DNA of 64,000 nucleotides from Pseudogymnoascus destructans. Lineage: Eukaryota > Ascomycota > Leotiomycetes > Thelebolales > Thelebolaceae. The notes under the pieces are model-generated. The model saw only the letters and a list, made by a program, of their open reading frames with translations, made no database searches and was not told the DNA's origin. The position numbers and the translations under genes are program-made. Location of the stretch: the NCBI RefSeq assembly GCF_001641265.1, contig NW_020167521.1, forward strand, positions 1,054,001 to 1,118,000, written 5' to 3'. Below are positions 22,779 to 33,716 of this stretch, one piece after another. Position 1 is the stretch's first letter. Every line of letters starts with the position of its first letter.

Positions 22779-23410
22779 TTTGAAGGTTTGGTGCTGCTGC
22801 CAGGTAAGTTGTTTGAGGCGATTGAGTGGTGGTTTGCAGTGTTGGGTTGTCGCTGGTGAAGCTGGCGTTGCGTTTGTTGCTCAGTCTCTCATCTGATAGT
22901 AGAAATCGCGAGGCATCGCGATACAGGAGTACCGCTTAGGGAATAGCGTCGGTGGGTCGGCCATGCTCCCCTTCAAAAAGTCGATTTTTCTCGAGCCTCA
23001 AAAACGAACATCATTTCGAATCTCTGATTCCACTTTGTTGCTGGAATGTTATGGAGATGGTAAGTAGCGGATATTAATGCCGTACATGGGGACCTGGGGG
23101 CATTTACTATCAAAAGGTATGATACTACTTCTCTCTTCTCTTTCCCTGCACATGATGAATATTCTTCCAAGAGTTCTGCAATTCGTACGATTCTTTCGGG
23201 GATCCCAAGGCGACAGATTATCACATTTTACACTATTTCTGATGCAAATTCGCACTCTATCATTAGCCATGAAATACCTCGTGGCATGCATGCTAACTTG
23301 CGATGTAGTTGCTTATATGTTTATATTTTTCGGATTTTGTTCAAGACCTTCTACTGCCTAACGCTGATGTCGGTGAGCACGATATTAAATTACAATGCTC
23401 TAAAATACTA
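22779..23410. other. Intergenic
   Basis: Zinc-finger gene promoter on the left; AT-rich and non-coding to the right. Confidence 0.55.
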
Positions 23411-24350
23411 CTAACTTATATGTAAATATATTACCACGGTCATATTGGAACCAGTGCCAATCCTGATGCTTTCTACCTTCTCAATGTGCGCCAGTGCACT
23501 CTTGTCGAGCGTGACGGTCTTGCAATTCTCGACGACTCTCTCCTTCCTGGTAGCTCCCGGAATGGGCAGGATCTGAGGGCTTCGCTTCACTGTCTTTCCT
23601 GCCTGCCTCACCCATGCAATTGCAAGCTGCCCAGGTGTGCATCTACTTCTATTGGACACCTCCTGGAGTCGCTGAACTAGCTCTATGTTGTGGTGGAAGT
23701 TCTCCTGTTGGAAACGCGGGAACCTCCTACGAAAATCGCCCTCTGAGATGTCATCCGCAGACTTGATCTGGCCGGTGAACATCCCACGTCCAAGCGGCGA
23801 ATATCTATATTTGTATCAGTACTGCATCTCCAAGTTCAGATATACCGATGAGACTCCCGCAATAACGGGGATACTGGCCTCGCTGCAAGCTTCCACGACA
23901 CCATTGGTCAAGATATCCGTCGACCAGAGGGTTAACTCCACTTACACAGCGTCAATCTTTGCGATTGCTGCACTTTTGTTGATAGTAGCCGCTGTGACTT
24001 CACTGAGGCCTATGCCTCCAATGAGTCCCTCCACACACTTCTGTAGCTCTTTAAGCGTCACACTGAAGAAATCAACATTAGTTGGCACCCTAGCATACTC
24101 GAAGATGTCAATCTTCTTCGTGCCTGCCAGGATCCTGTTGCAGTTATTGACTCGATCGCGGACGTGTTCTGGGTTACCATCAATCTCAAAACCGGTCTTG
24201 AACCCCGATTTTATCGAGAGTACGACCTTGTTGGCATCCTCAGGGTACTTTGTGAAATAGGCGGCAAGGAGATGCAAGGAGTAATAATGTGTGCCGTAAA
24301 GTCGCCGCCATTCCAGAAAGTTGCTCCCGCTTCGAGGGTAGCCTTCATGG
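23411..24350 (-). pseudogene. Decayed aldo-keto reductase (pyridoxal reductase/YakC-type)
   Basis: Read on the minus strand, the locus retains most of an AKR barrel: EAMKATLEAGATFWNGGDF, SLHLLAAYFTKYPEDANK, VELTLWSTDILTNGVVEA, YSPLGRGMFTGQIKSAD and LAIAWVRQ. Lesions: the first 30 or so family residues are absent; one base is missing near 24298, so DF shifts out of frame before YGTHYYS; a GAA-to-TAA-like stop sits at 23942-23944; and the donor of a 54-nt intron (23805-23858) reads GGGAGT instead of GTGAGT. The C-terminus is also shortened. The stop mutation creates a GTAAGT donor, treated in the findings. Its family differs from the intact reductase at 36 kb, so it is not a local duplicate. 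Confidence 0.85.
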
Positions 24351-24410
24351 CCTCCGATGCTCTATGATGACCTCCGATATTACGTGATGCCCTCCAATGC
24401 TTCGTGATGA
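24351..24410. repeat. Three 20-bp tandem copies at the pseudogene 5' end
   Basis: Units 24351-24370, 24371-24390 and 24391-24410 each begin CCTCC and end near TGATG. The first unit is antisense to the codons just before the remaining reductase reading frame. Copies differ at several positions, so the expansion is not recent. Confidence 0.8.
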
Positions 24411-24714
24411 GTGCCTAGGACTGAATGCGTCAATCGACCGTAGGACCTCTGTCTGTTAGCTACAACTGCGCGGAGATAACGGGCATTGACTGATTTACTG
24501 TGTTGTGGGATGAGATAGTAGTGTAAAGTGCCGATGTGGCATTCATCTATGGCAGAGATCGCTATTTACTCTAGAAACTGATTCCTAAGAACCATATGGC
24601 CATACAGTAATGATGTAGAAACTCGTGGTTGTAGTAGTAAACAGCAGGTATTTCTACAGAACACTCCTTAAATTAAGGTATCTTACTATCAACAGATACC
24701 CCAAATTGCTGGTC
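24411..24714. other. Intergenic
   Basis: The place where the missing reductase N-terminus would be expected. No trace of it could be read in any frame. Confidence 0.5.
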
Positions 24715-26105
24715 TCAGTTGTTATGCTTCTTATCCGAATCGATGCCAATGATCTTCAAGCCTCCAAAATCCGTATATGCGAGTTGATATTTCGTCGGAT
24801 GCCATGCCACCACCGGGCTCGGCGCCTGCGATTTCACGCTGTGAACAGATTCCCCCGTCTCTACGTGAGATATTTCCAAGCCGTTTCCTTCGTCGCTGCC
24901 TCCAACCACATACATCCCGTCCCATGAAAAGCTGATGTTTCGGACTGGTCCAGTCATGTCAATCAGCGTCCTCTGGCAAAGCCAGTCTTTTGTGTCCCAG
25001 AGTGATATGATTGAATCTGACCCGCCGCTCGCTAGAAAGCGAGCTGTTGGTTGTAATGCCAGCGATAGGCACGAGGATGTGTGGCCGTTTAATGTGAGGG
25101 GCTTATCTTCCCATCCGCACTGAAAGACGGGTTGAAGGTCGGGATAGCTCAGTATTTTAACACGGCCCTCTCCCGTTGAAACAAATATCCTCTTTCCACT
25201 CCAGCAGAAGGCGATCTCGTTTGTTTGCACGTCTTGTGCACGCTCAGCCACCACTTTGAACTGTGTCGGGTCTATGAAGAAGAGGGTATCCGTCTAAAGA
25301 AAGTATTAGATATGAGCATGCGATCGATAGTTCTTTTGCATACCTTATTGCCTACAATAATGCCCTCGCCGTCCGGATGCCACACCAGCGAAACAGCCGA
25401 TCCAAGTTGTTTGAGCTCATTGATACAGGTTTTCGTTCGCACATCCCACAGCTTTAAGACTCCATCTGCGCTCAAACTACATAGCTCGGCATCTTTGACT
25501 GGGTTGAATGCTACTTTCTCGATGCTGGCATCGTGTCCTTTCAGCTCGGTTGAATAGCGGACATTTGGCCTGTCGGGGTTCCAGACTCTAAGGGTACGGT
25601 CTGCTGAACCGGAAGCAATGAGTGTTCCCAGGGGGTTCCAGTCTAAACATCGTATCCTATAACAATAAAATTTAGCTTCTTATTGCCTTGATTAACCAGG
25701 AATCCCCTGATTTTAGAAGTAGTCGTCATGAAAGACACGCAATCATACCGCTTGGCCTTGCTCAGTCGTCGGGGGGTCATCGGGAAATAGGAGAAACATT
25801 TTAAAACTCTGTACAATCGGCATTATTCCGCAGAGATATATTGTAAATGAAAAAGAAAAAAAGGCAGCAACTCGTAGTTTTGAGCAACGGCCCAGGCACC
25901 CTTTGTTGGCTCTCGTGCCATACACGAAGCGGGGCAATGGTGTTTCTTTACCAAGAGACATAAAATTTCAGGAAAATAGAGGAGCTTACGCGTGTGACCC
26001 AACACCACGAGCAGACGGGTCATGGTAGGTTTGGGTTTTAAGGTTACTGAAAACCGCGGGGAACCGCTCCTTGGAGAGGCTGGGCCTTGGCCTCATGGGC
26101 GCCAT
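24715..26105 (-). CDS. THO complex subunit TEX1/THOC3 (WD40 protein)
   Basis: Three exons read 25990-26105, 25344-25656 and 24715-25293, with introns of 333 and 50 nt, giving 335 aa. It starts MAPMRPRPSLSKERFPAVF and continues TYHDPSARGVGSHAIRCLDW. WD repeats are seen as IASGSADRTLRVWNP, CSLSADGVLKLWDVR, FLASGGSDSIISLWD and VVGGSDEGNGLEIS. The order and the start motif fit THOC3/TEX1, part of the THO/TREX complex that couples transcription to mRNA export. The 333-nt first intron is long for this genome and holds an A-rich tract (minus-strand T-rich) near 25850. Confidence 0.9.
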
Positions 26106-26684
26106 TGCCCCTTCCTGCTAAAAGGAAACACTGGCAGTCGGTTCAAACAAGGGCCAGGATATGGACCGTAGAGAATCTGCAAGAAGCCTCCCACAGCTAG
26201 CAGCACGATTGCCTCAGTGGGCTGTTGTCTTTATACTATAAGGACTTGTAAGCCTTTGATGTCACGCGTTTTGGGACTGAGAGAATACGTACAAAGGTCA
26301 GGTATGAAACTTCGGGCTATATGCCTGCCTTCTCAAAAACAAATATATGGCACAGGCTCGAGGAATTAAACAATTGTGCACAAATGTAGACAAAATAGAG
26401 CGAGTCTAAGTGATCGATCGGCCTGGCTCTATCTCTATCTTAGATCTTCAATATCGACGCGCGGACCACGGGACACTGGGGTACCTCAAGGTCGTTGCAT
26501 ACGAGTACGCTTAGCCAATCTCGGCGCCATACCTGTTCCTGTTTGATCACCTTTTCGATTTATGGCTATAAGCTGTGAATTGACAACTCGGGGCCTCAAT
26601 TCTCGTCTTGTGCTCTCGAAGCAGCAATATTGCCTACAAGGCATGCGTTGATTCGAATGAGGCCTCGCGCGCCATCACTGAGCC
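26106..26684. promoter_or_regulatory. Divergent promoter of TEX1 and RIC1
   Basis: 579 bp between two diverging genes; no ORF is supported. Confidence 0.55.
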
Positions 26685-29600
26685 ATGTACTGGCCCGTTG
26701 GAGCTCCCCGGATATACGCCGCTTCCAATAGCTCCACCTCGAAAGGCCGCATCCATCACTCCAATGATGATGTAGAGCCTCCCAATGCTCCCCAGAGCAC
26801 CTCATATCTCAATGCCTCAAGCGCAGCTTCAGACAATGCCCAAGATGGTGACGAGTTACTCTCTGGGCATCTGACTCCAACCACTCCTCGCACCCCCGCT
26901 ATTCAACCCGTGGAACACGATGCTCAACGCGGGCCACCAGCCACGTCTCTTGACGATTTGGAAGACGGACACAATGATTCGATTCGAGAAGCAGGGAGGC
27001 AGCCCATATTGGGACTTCAAATGTCTAGGACAGGGCACCTGTTTGCAGTTATTACAGCAACTTCGATGACAATATGGCAAACAAAGGTATTCAGCTTCTT
27101 GCTTCCCTAACTTGTTGAAATATCCATCCGCTAATTATAGATAGCCAACAGCAATACTGGCGGTTGTTGTACGTTCGCCTGGTTCCCTCGAAACTTATGG
27201 ACCGAATGTCTCTCTCCTCATACGCCCCGACTCGGCCATATTCGTCGTTCAAACTACCCTAGGTTACCTTATCACCTATTCATTGGCAACCGACCCAGAT
27301 ACTCGCGCTTATAGGCCGCATTTCCCCGAAAATTCCAGTGTGAACACCAGAAGACAAAGCAACTTTACTGGCGCTAGAAACCAAAGCGATAGAATACTAT
27401 GGGGCCCTGGCGAGGGTGGCGGAGTGCGTGAAGTCAGTGTTCGATTTCGGATGGTGATTAAGGTTGATGCGGGCATTGAGAGAGCTTTGGCGCTCGACGA
27501 AGAACTGGTTGTTGCAACCACCAAGCCACCTGCAGTGCAGTGTATAAGATGGGCTCCGGATAGCACTGGTAACCAAACCAGTACCGAGCTTCTGAGCAAG
27601 ATGGCATGGCTGCCCAAAAAAGTCACCGTTTTGGACATGATTTATGATCGCCCGATGAATTTGTCGGCATGGATAACCAGTGACGGTAAGGCCTTTGCTG
27701 TGCAACGACTAGTCGAATCGAGGGAAGCCATGAAAGCAGAACCACAAGACACAGGCAACACAGCAAAGAAGTCTACCAGCACAAGCAAGCTCTTTAAGGG
27801 ATATTGCTTCCACGATCCAAAGAGCGAAACGACTCATGCCACGAAGGTGGCTATAAATGCCCGATTTTCTTTAATTGCTGTTGCACGTGCGGACTGCAGA
27901 ATTGATGTCTACGCAGCAAAAGATTACGCTGGAAACATACCCTTATCTCACACTCAAAGAACTTCAGTGTCAAGTGCTACTTCAGGGAAGATAACTTTCT
28001 TGGCATACTCTCCTGATGGATATTGCCTCTTCGCCGGCTTTGAAGAAGGCTGGGCATCCTGGAGTGTGTTCGGTAAACCTCAAAGCACAAGCTTCGCTGC
28101 CAACCTAGGGGCCGCCAAAAACGGCGATGAGGGATGGCTCTATGGAGTAAGCAAAGGGACATGGCTCCCTGGCGGCTCCGAGATACTTCTCGTTGGGCCC
28201 AACGATGATAGACTTTGGATCTTGGAAATGTCACGCAGTTCGATTACTGGGTGTTTTACTGCATCGAACATATCACGAACAATGCTTCAGACTAGGGACT
28301 CGATAATGGTGTACCGAGGTTATGATTTACCTGATCTTACTACGATATCCGCAGAGTCATCTTTGTGGCACCATGCCCAGATTCCTACGAACTATCTCAC
28401 TGATCAATGGCCAATCAGGTGCTCGGTGATATCTCTCGACGGGAGATATGTGGCAGTCGCTGGTCGACGAGGTCTCGCGCACTATAGCATATCCAGTGGC
28501 CGATGGAAAACATTTGACGACGGGAACGAGGAAAATAGTTTTGTGGTTCGCGGGGGTATGTGCTGGTATCAGCATATCCTCGTTGCAGCCGTCGAGGCCG
28601 GTGATTCTTACGAGGTTAGACTATACCCTCGAGATGCACCTCTTGGAAACTCGTCTGTGAAACACGCAGTCCGCCTACCAGCGCCAATTGTACTCGTGTC
28701 TCCTTCCGGGGAGGATTCATTGCTTGTCTACACATATGACAACTTACTCTACCACTATATTTTTACACCCATTGATGGGAAGATCAAACTTGTCCAGGTT
28801 GGCCAAATTGCTTTCCATGGAATTGTCAGATCGCCAGCTCGGGTCAGGGGACTCAGTTGGATCTTGCCTGACAAACAAATGAACGAAGGGGACCCAGCTC
28901 AAGATGTGGCAACTGCTACTGTGGTGTTTCTAGTGGATGGGAAGTTGGTACTTCTACAACCATCATTTAACGAAGAAGTGCAATTAAAATATGATATGCG
29001 AGTTATCGCTCATAATATCGAGTATTTTGCTCTTACGAGAGATTTGCCCGACGAGAAATCTCAGGGTGTGGCAACATCAGGGTCTTCAAATACAGGTACA
29101 TCTATGAATGGTTTCGAGGCTCAAGGCCTGAAGGATTCTCTATGGATGTTTGATGGACAAGAAATGAACGCATGGCCTGATGTCCAAGACGTGTTACGGT
29201 CGGCGCCTTCTGATTTGGCCCGAGAACTCCCATCAACTGTTCACTTTGCCACAGATTTTTACCCCTTGTCTATCTCACTAAACAAGGGGATATTAATAGG
29301 CGTTGAGCCCGAGTTGGTGCAACGTAGAGACATCAACTTCGCCTTCTTCCGTTTTGCAATAAGGGTATGATATATCCCCTGCCGCTCTAGTCGTAATTAC
29401 TAACTGTTTACCAGACACATTTATTCATACCTCCAGTGCTCAAATTCCACTTATCTCGCTATGATTCGACGGCGGCGCTTCACCTCGCCCATCAGTATCG
29501 ACATCTTGAATATTTCCCTCACGCCTTGGAAGTTTTGCTACACGATGTACTGGATGATGAAGTCGATAATCCGCCCCGCCCTGATCAAGCGCTACTACCT

Positions 29601-30176
29601 GGTGTGGTTTCATTCCTGTCCTCTTTCCCACAATATTTAGATATTATTGTGCAGTGCACGAGGAAGACAGAAGTGCGATCCTGGCGAACACTGTTTGCAT
29701 ACCTACCGCCTCCCGCAACCCTTTTCGAAGAGTCTTTGCAGCAGGGATCTTTGAAGACAGCAGGAGGATATCTGCTAGTCTTACATACCTTCGAGGAGCT
29801 GTCCTCAAGCTCCGAGCAGCTTGTTCGATTACTTGGCAGAGCCAGAGACGAAGGTGACTGGGAGTTGTGCAAGGAGCTGGCACGCTTCCTAACAGCCTTG
29901 GATGAAAGCGGTGCGACTTTGAGGGAGGCACTGGAGCTGGTTGATATGCGGAGCCCCACGACGGATGTTGAGCGCGTGGGCTCCCTTTTAAAAGGCACGA
30001 CCCTGAAACCGCCACGGCGATCGGGTAGGCATAGTTTGCCGACAGGCTTAGGGATACACGATGGTTCGGACCGATCTGGCAGTGGTACTGTAAGTCCGGG
30101 ACAACTGTCGAATAATAGTAGTGATGGAGGGTTACGCCAAGACCCGAGCAGGCCAGACTACTACTCATTTCCATAG
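26685..30176 (+). CDS. RIC1: RIC1, Rab6/Ypt6 guanine-nucleotide exchange factor subunit
   Basis: Three exons, 26685-27086, 27145-29364 and 29415-30176 (introns of 58 and 50 nt), give 1,127 aa. The MYWPVGAPRIYAAS start is characteristic. A divergent WD40 propeller occupies roughly residues 100-650 (RTGHLFAVITATSMTIWQTK, ITFLAYSPDGYCLFAGFEEG, YVAVAGRRGLAHYS). The RIC1 helical domain lies at about residues 860-1050 (LFIPPVLKFHLSRYDSTAAL, HALEVLLHDVLDDE, ELCKELARFLTALDE). The Ser-rich tail ends DYYSFP. With RGP1 it activates Ypt6/Rab6 for endosome-to-Golgi retrograde transport. Confidence 0.94.
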
Positions 30177-30582
30177 TTTTTGTTTGTATATAGAATAGAC
30201 TATGTATTGGGAGCATAGTATGATCGAGGGATTCGACAATATAAAATAATGACCTTACCCAAATTCAAAAGAATTTAGAACTGCTTTTGTTGTAAAACGT
30301 TCAATAAAAGTGGCTTCTGGAAAATTGTTGTAGAAATTGTCGGAATCGGCTGTAGCGCGCCTTCGAGTTTAATCGCGACAAGGGGTGTTGACATCAGATC
30401 AGATTATAACAAGCGGCGCCCGCTTTCCCCCCACGCACAAAACAACGCAACTTCCTCAACCAAAGCGGGCTCCACGCAACGCAGCCTTCCGTATCAACAC
30501 CTCTGCTCTTTCGCAACACCCGGCGGAGCGCAGGAAGCGGCAGCAGACTCAGTCGCGACTGCCTGTCCAACAGGCCCACGAA
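30177..30582. other. Intergenic: CK2 beta promoter
   Basis: The reading frame of CK2 beta stays open upstream to 30385, but the added 66 codons have no family counterpart and are taken as leader. Confidence 0.55.
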
Positions 30583-31910
30583 ATGGACGACTTCAATAGC
30601 GAAACCGATAGCGATTACACTAGTTACTGGAGAGACTGGGTAGGTCTATCATGATCGTTCCTTCTGTTTATAACCTCTTCTTTGAGCAAGTGCGATGGCA
30701 GGCACACTGCTGCTTATTTGGACGATGGGAAGGCGCGATGGGAGGGGCGCAAAATTCGACCATTGTCTCGCGCCGATCGGCCAAGGAAGGCTGTCTTTCC
30801 GCAGCTTTGAAGAACTTGCGCCCAATCCAACGTGCACGTCTACAGGAATAAATAGAAGACTTCAAAGGATAACCTAGTTCTATCGGCGCCGACGAAATGC
30901 AATCTATTTCCCCAGATCGCCTTAGGCTCAGACGCAAACTTTTTGGGCGCGAGACCAAGGAACTCCCACCAGCCGCCCCCAAGTTTATCCCATCGTCGCC
31001 CGATCACTCGTCGGACCGTGTAAAGCCACCCTTGTCTGGTTGGCTTCCACACATATGGAGCGATATGGTTCACATCTTAGTTGTGTTGTCAAATGCAAGA
31101 AACAATGGCTGACTTCGCTCTACAGTTCATCTCATCACGGGGTAACGAGTATTTCTGTGAGATCGACGAGGAGTACTTGACGGATCGGTTCAACTTGACG
31201 GGGCTTAATACGGAAGTGCAATACTATCAGTATGCACTCGACTTGGTTACTGATGTCTTCGATCTGGACTGCGACGATGATATGAGGGAGACGATTGAGA
31301 AATCTGCTAGGCACCTATACGGCCTTGTTCACGCAAGATACATTGTAACGACTCGAGGGCTGGCAAAGATGGTATGGGTTTTTTTCTCGAACTATGTATA
31401 TGGATATATTGGCTAACACTGCACCAGCTGGACAAGTATAAGAAGAACGACTTTGGCAAATGTCCACGCGTCATGTGCAAATCACAACCCCTCCTTCCCA
31501 TGGGCCAGTCGGACAACCCCAACATCAAAGCCGTGAAGCTCTACTGCGCCAAGTGCGAAGACATCTACAACCCAAAGTCCTCGCGCCACGCTGCCATCGA
31601 CGGCGCGTACTTCGGGACCAGCTTCCACAACATCCTGTTCCAGGTGTACCCAGCTCTGATGCCCGCCAAGAGCTACGAACGCTACAGTCCTAGGATCTAT
31701 GGGTTCAAGGTGCACGCGCCTGCGGCGCTGATTAGGTGGCAGAACTGGCAACGGGATGATATGAGGAGGCGGCTGAGGCATTTGAAGGTTGACAGCGGAT
31801 TTGTGGAGGATGACAGGGAGGACCTGGACACCGAATATGAGGAGGACTTTGAGCCAGAGGGTGTCGCGAACGGTCCCGTTGCGAGTGGGCCCGTGAATGG
31901 CATGAAGTGA
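30583..31910 (+). CDS. Casein kinase 2 regulatory subunit beta
   Basis: Three exons, 30583-30639, 31126-31371 and 31428-31910, with introns of 486 and 56 nt, give 261 aa. MDDFNSETDSDYTSYWRDW is joined across the long intron to FISSRGNEYFCEIDEEYL, which is contiguous in the family, so no exon is missing. The zinc finger has CPRVMC and CAKC. GTSFHNILFQVYPALMP and YSPRIYGFKVH precede an acidic tail (EDDREDLDTEYEEDFEPE). The dimer holds two catalytic CK2 subunits in nucleus and cytoplasm. The 486-nt first intron is the longest in the window. Confidence 0.96.
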
Positions 31911-32203
31911 ACACCTTTGTGACGGGATATAAATCCCGGGGTGAACTGATGAAGATATGATGTCTGGTTTCTCAACAAATGGGCTGATGGCGAGTGTAAG
32001 GGGGGGGGGATGCTGCACTGTAGGCATTTTTCGATATGGGATAATTAGGCGCGGCAAATCATACATGATGCTGCGATGGGATGAGGAATGGCTTCATATG
32101 TTGAGTGGCTTATCACTACCCACCCAAGGCATGTAGAAAGTCAACCAGCTTCCTTCCGCGCTTATAGTTCAATGTGCCGTGCTGTAGTATTGTTCTGTAT
32201 GCT

Positions 32204-33541
32204 TCAGGTGATATATACGTGTGTGTCCCTGACCAAGCTATCTGTTGTTGGGGAGCTTCCTTGATGAATTCCAATTCTATTCTGTACAAACTTAGACTGC
32301 AAAATTGCATCAGCTGGGGTTTGTGGCGTTTGAGGGACCCAAGGGTCAGCCTCTAGTAGGGGGGATCCAGTTGGTGGTGGCGTCCGTAACTTGATATCAA
32401 GCTTTGAGAGAACTGCTTCTGGGTTGTACGGGACTAGGCCAGTACCTCGAAAGCCAGCTAGGATATTTTCAGTTGTCATTGTATGGTCGTGGGCAGCCTT
32501 GAATGCAATAAAGAACTCAATCTTAGTGATATGGGTAATAGAGGCCTTAATGAAGACCTCAAGTTCTCGACCATACATTCGCTTTAGTACACTAAAACAC
32601 CCAACATCAAGAGGCTGGGTAAGATGTGAGGAGTGCGCAGGGAAACAGAGCGTAATAATGTTGCTCTCCTTGCAGTACATATCAAACTGGGCAGATAGGT
32701 GGCTCTCATGGCCATCTAGGACAATCATCTGCCAGACCCCTTGTGTTCGTACACGTGTATGCTGATTAAAGTGTTTTATCCAGTCTAGACCTGTATCATT
32801 GTCGGTCCAGCCATTTGGTGAGGTCTTGATGGCCCAAGTAGGTGGAAGGCCGCACTCTGTGTACCAAGGCGCAAGGTGATGCTTGCCTTGTACAATCAAG
32901 TATGCAGGCACTACAAAGCCGTCTGCACTCACACATTCAATCGCTGTTGCCCATTCCCGATTACCAGACTGAAGCTGCTTTGCTCGGCCTTTTCGATCTG
33001 AGCTCGTAACAACCATATTCCCACAGATAACACCCATCATAAAGCCCGTCTCATCAAAGTTGTAGAAGTCAGCATCCTGGATGCTGTACTTCGCCTGCAT
33101 GTTCTTTACCAGCTCAAACCACTTTGTTATACAATCAGGATCTTCGCAGAGGGCTCGCTGGAGGTCGTACGCACGAGAGAGACGCGTCTTAAGCTTTGGT
33201 TCATTGTGTACAAAGCGGTAGGGCCAGTTTTTTCCAACTGGGGGTTCGCGACGCGTCGCACGGAGGAGATTCGCTATATCTCGTACATCCTCAATTCGAG
33301 GTGGAAATCCTCGCGAATCTAGGTCAAGTACGTATCGTATGAGCTCCTCTTCCTCAATTGGGGTCAATGGACGTTGTTTGTCGCGTCTACCAGCTCGTGG
33401 TTGGCTTCCGTGTATGCGACGGGTAAGTGTTACATGTGGGACCTCATATAGCTGCGCAGCACGTCGGATGGACAGTTTGTGGGGTGATTTGGTAGCTTGA
33501 ATGGCTAGTAAAACTCGGCCTTCATTAGCTTTCTGAGGCAT
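32204..33541 (-). CDS. Pogo/Fot-type DDE transposase
   Basis: One exon of 445 aa. The N-terminus (SIRRAAQLYEVPHVTLTRRI) is a psq-type helix-turn-helix, followed by a CENP-B-type domain (LIRYVLDLDSRGFPPR, NWPYRFVHNEPKLKTRLSRA). The DDE core has YNFDETGFMMG, VLDGHESHLS and TQPLDVGCFS, so all three acidic positions are kept. NRIGIHQGSSPT resembles the end of related transposases, but the usual KGAQ-type coiled-coil tail is missing and the frame closes at RDTHVYIT. A C-terminal truncation is likely. The left TIR of the second transposon lies only 25 bp upstream of the start codon. Confidence 0.88.
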   Translation of the reverse strand: MPQKANEGRVLLAIQATKSPHKLSIRRAAQLYEVPHVTLTRRIHGSQPRAGRRDKQRPLTPIEEEELIRYVLDLDSRGFPPRIEDVRDIANLLRATRREPPVGKNWPYRFVHNEPKLKTRLSRAYDLQRALCEDPDCITKWFELVKNMQAKYSIQDADFYNFDETGFMMGVICGNMVVTSSDRKGRAKQLQSGNREWATAIECVSADGFVVPAYLIVQGKHHLAPWYTECGLPPTWAIKTSPNGWTDNDTGLDWIKHFNQHTRVRTQGVWQMIVLDGHESHLSAQFDMYCKESNIITLCFPAHSSHLTQPLDVGCFSVLKRMYGRELEVFIKASITHITKIEFFIAFKAAHDHTMTTENILAGFRGTGLVPYNPEAVLSKLDIKLRTPPPTGSPLLEADPWVPQTPQTPADAILQSKFVQNRIGIHQGSSPTTDSLVRDTHVYIT

Positions 33542-33566
33542 CTTTTTGTTGTGGTGTGGTGGAGTA

Positions 33567-33683
33567 ATCGTTGGTTCTCAAACCACCGCCTGGAGGCGGT
33601 TGGCGAAAGCGAACTGGGACGCGAAAGCGATTGTGGGACACTTCGGGAGCGGACTCGCGACGCGACACGACCGACCATGAACA
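33567..33683 (+). repeat. Left terminal inverted repeat, 117 bp
   Basis: It starts ATCGTTGGTTCTCAAACC. It includes a hairpin ACCGCC-TGGA-GGCGGT at 33585-33600 and two direct copies of GCGAAAGCGA at 33603-33612 and 33621-33630, possible transposase binding sites. Similarity to the right end continues with two mismatches to about 33694. Confidence 0.93.
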
Positions 33684-33716
33684 TGACCGACAACGAGCAC
33701 AACTACAACCACAACT

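Noticed and set aside
30385..30582. In-frame upstream extension of CK2 beta
   Set aside because: CK2 beta begins with the MDDF-type motif at 30583; the extension has no counterpart in the family.
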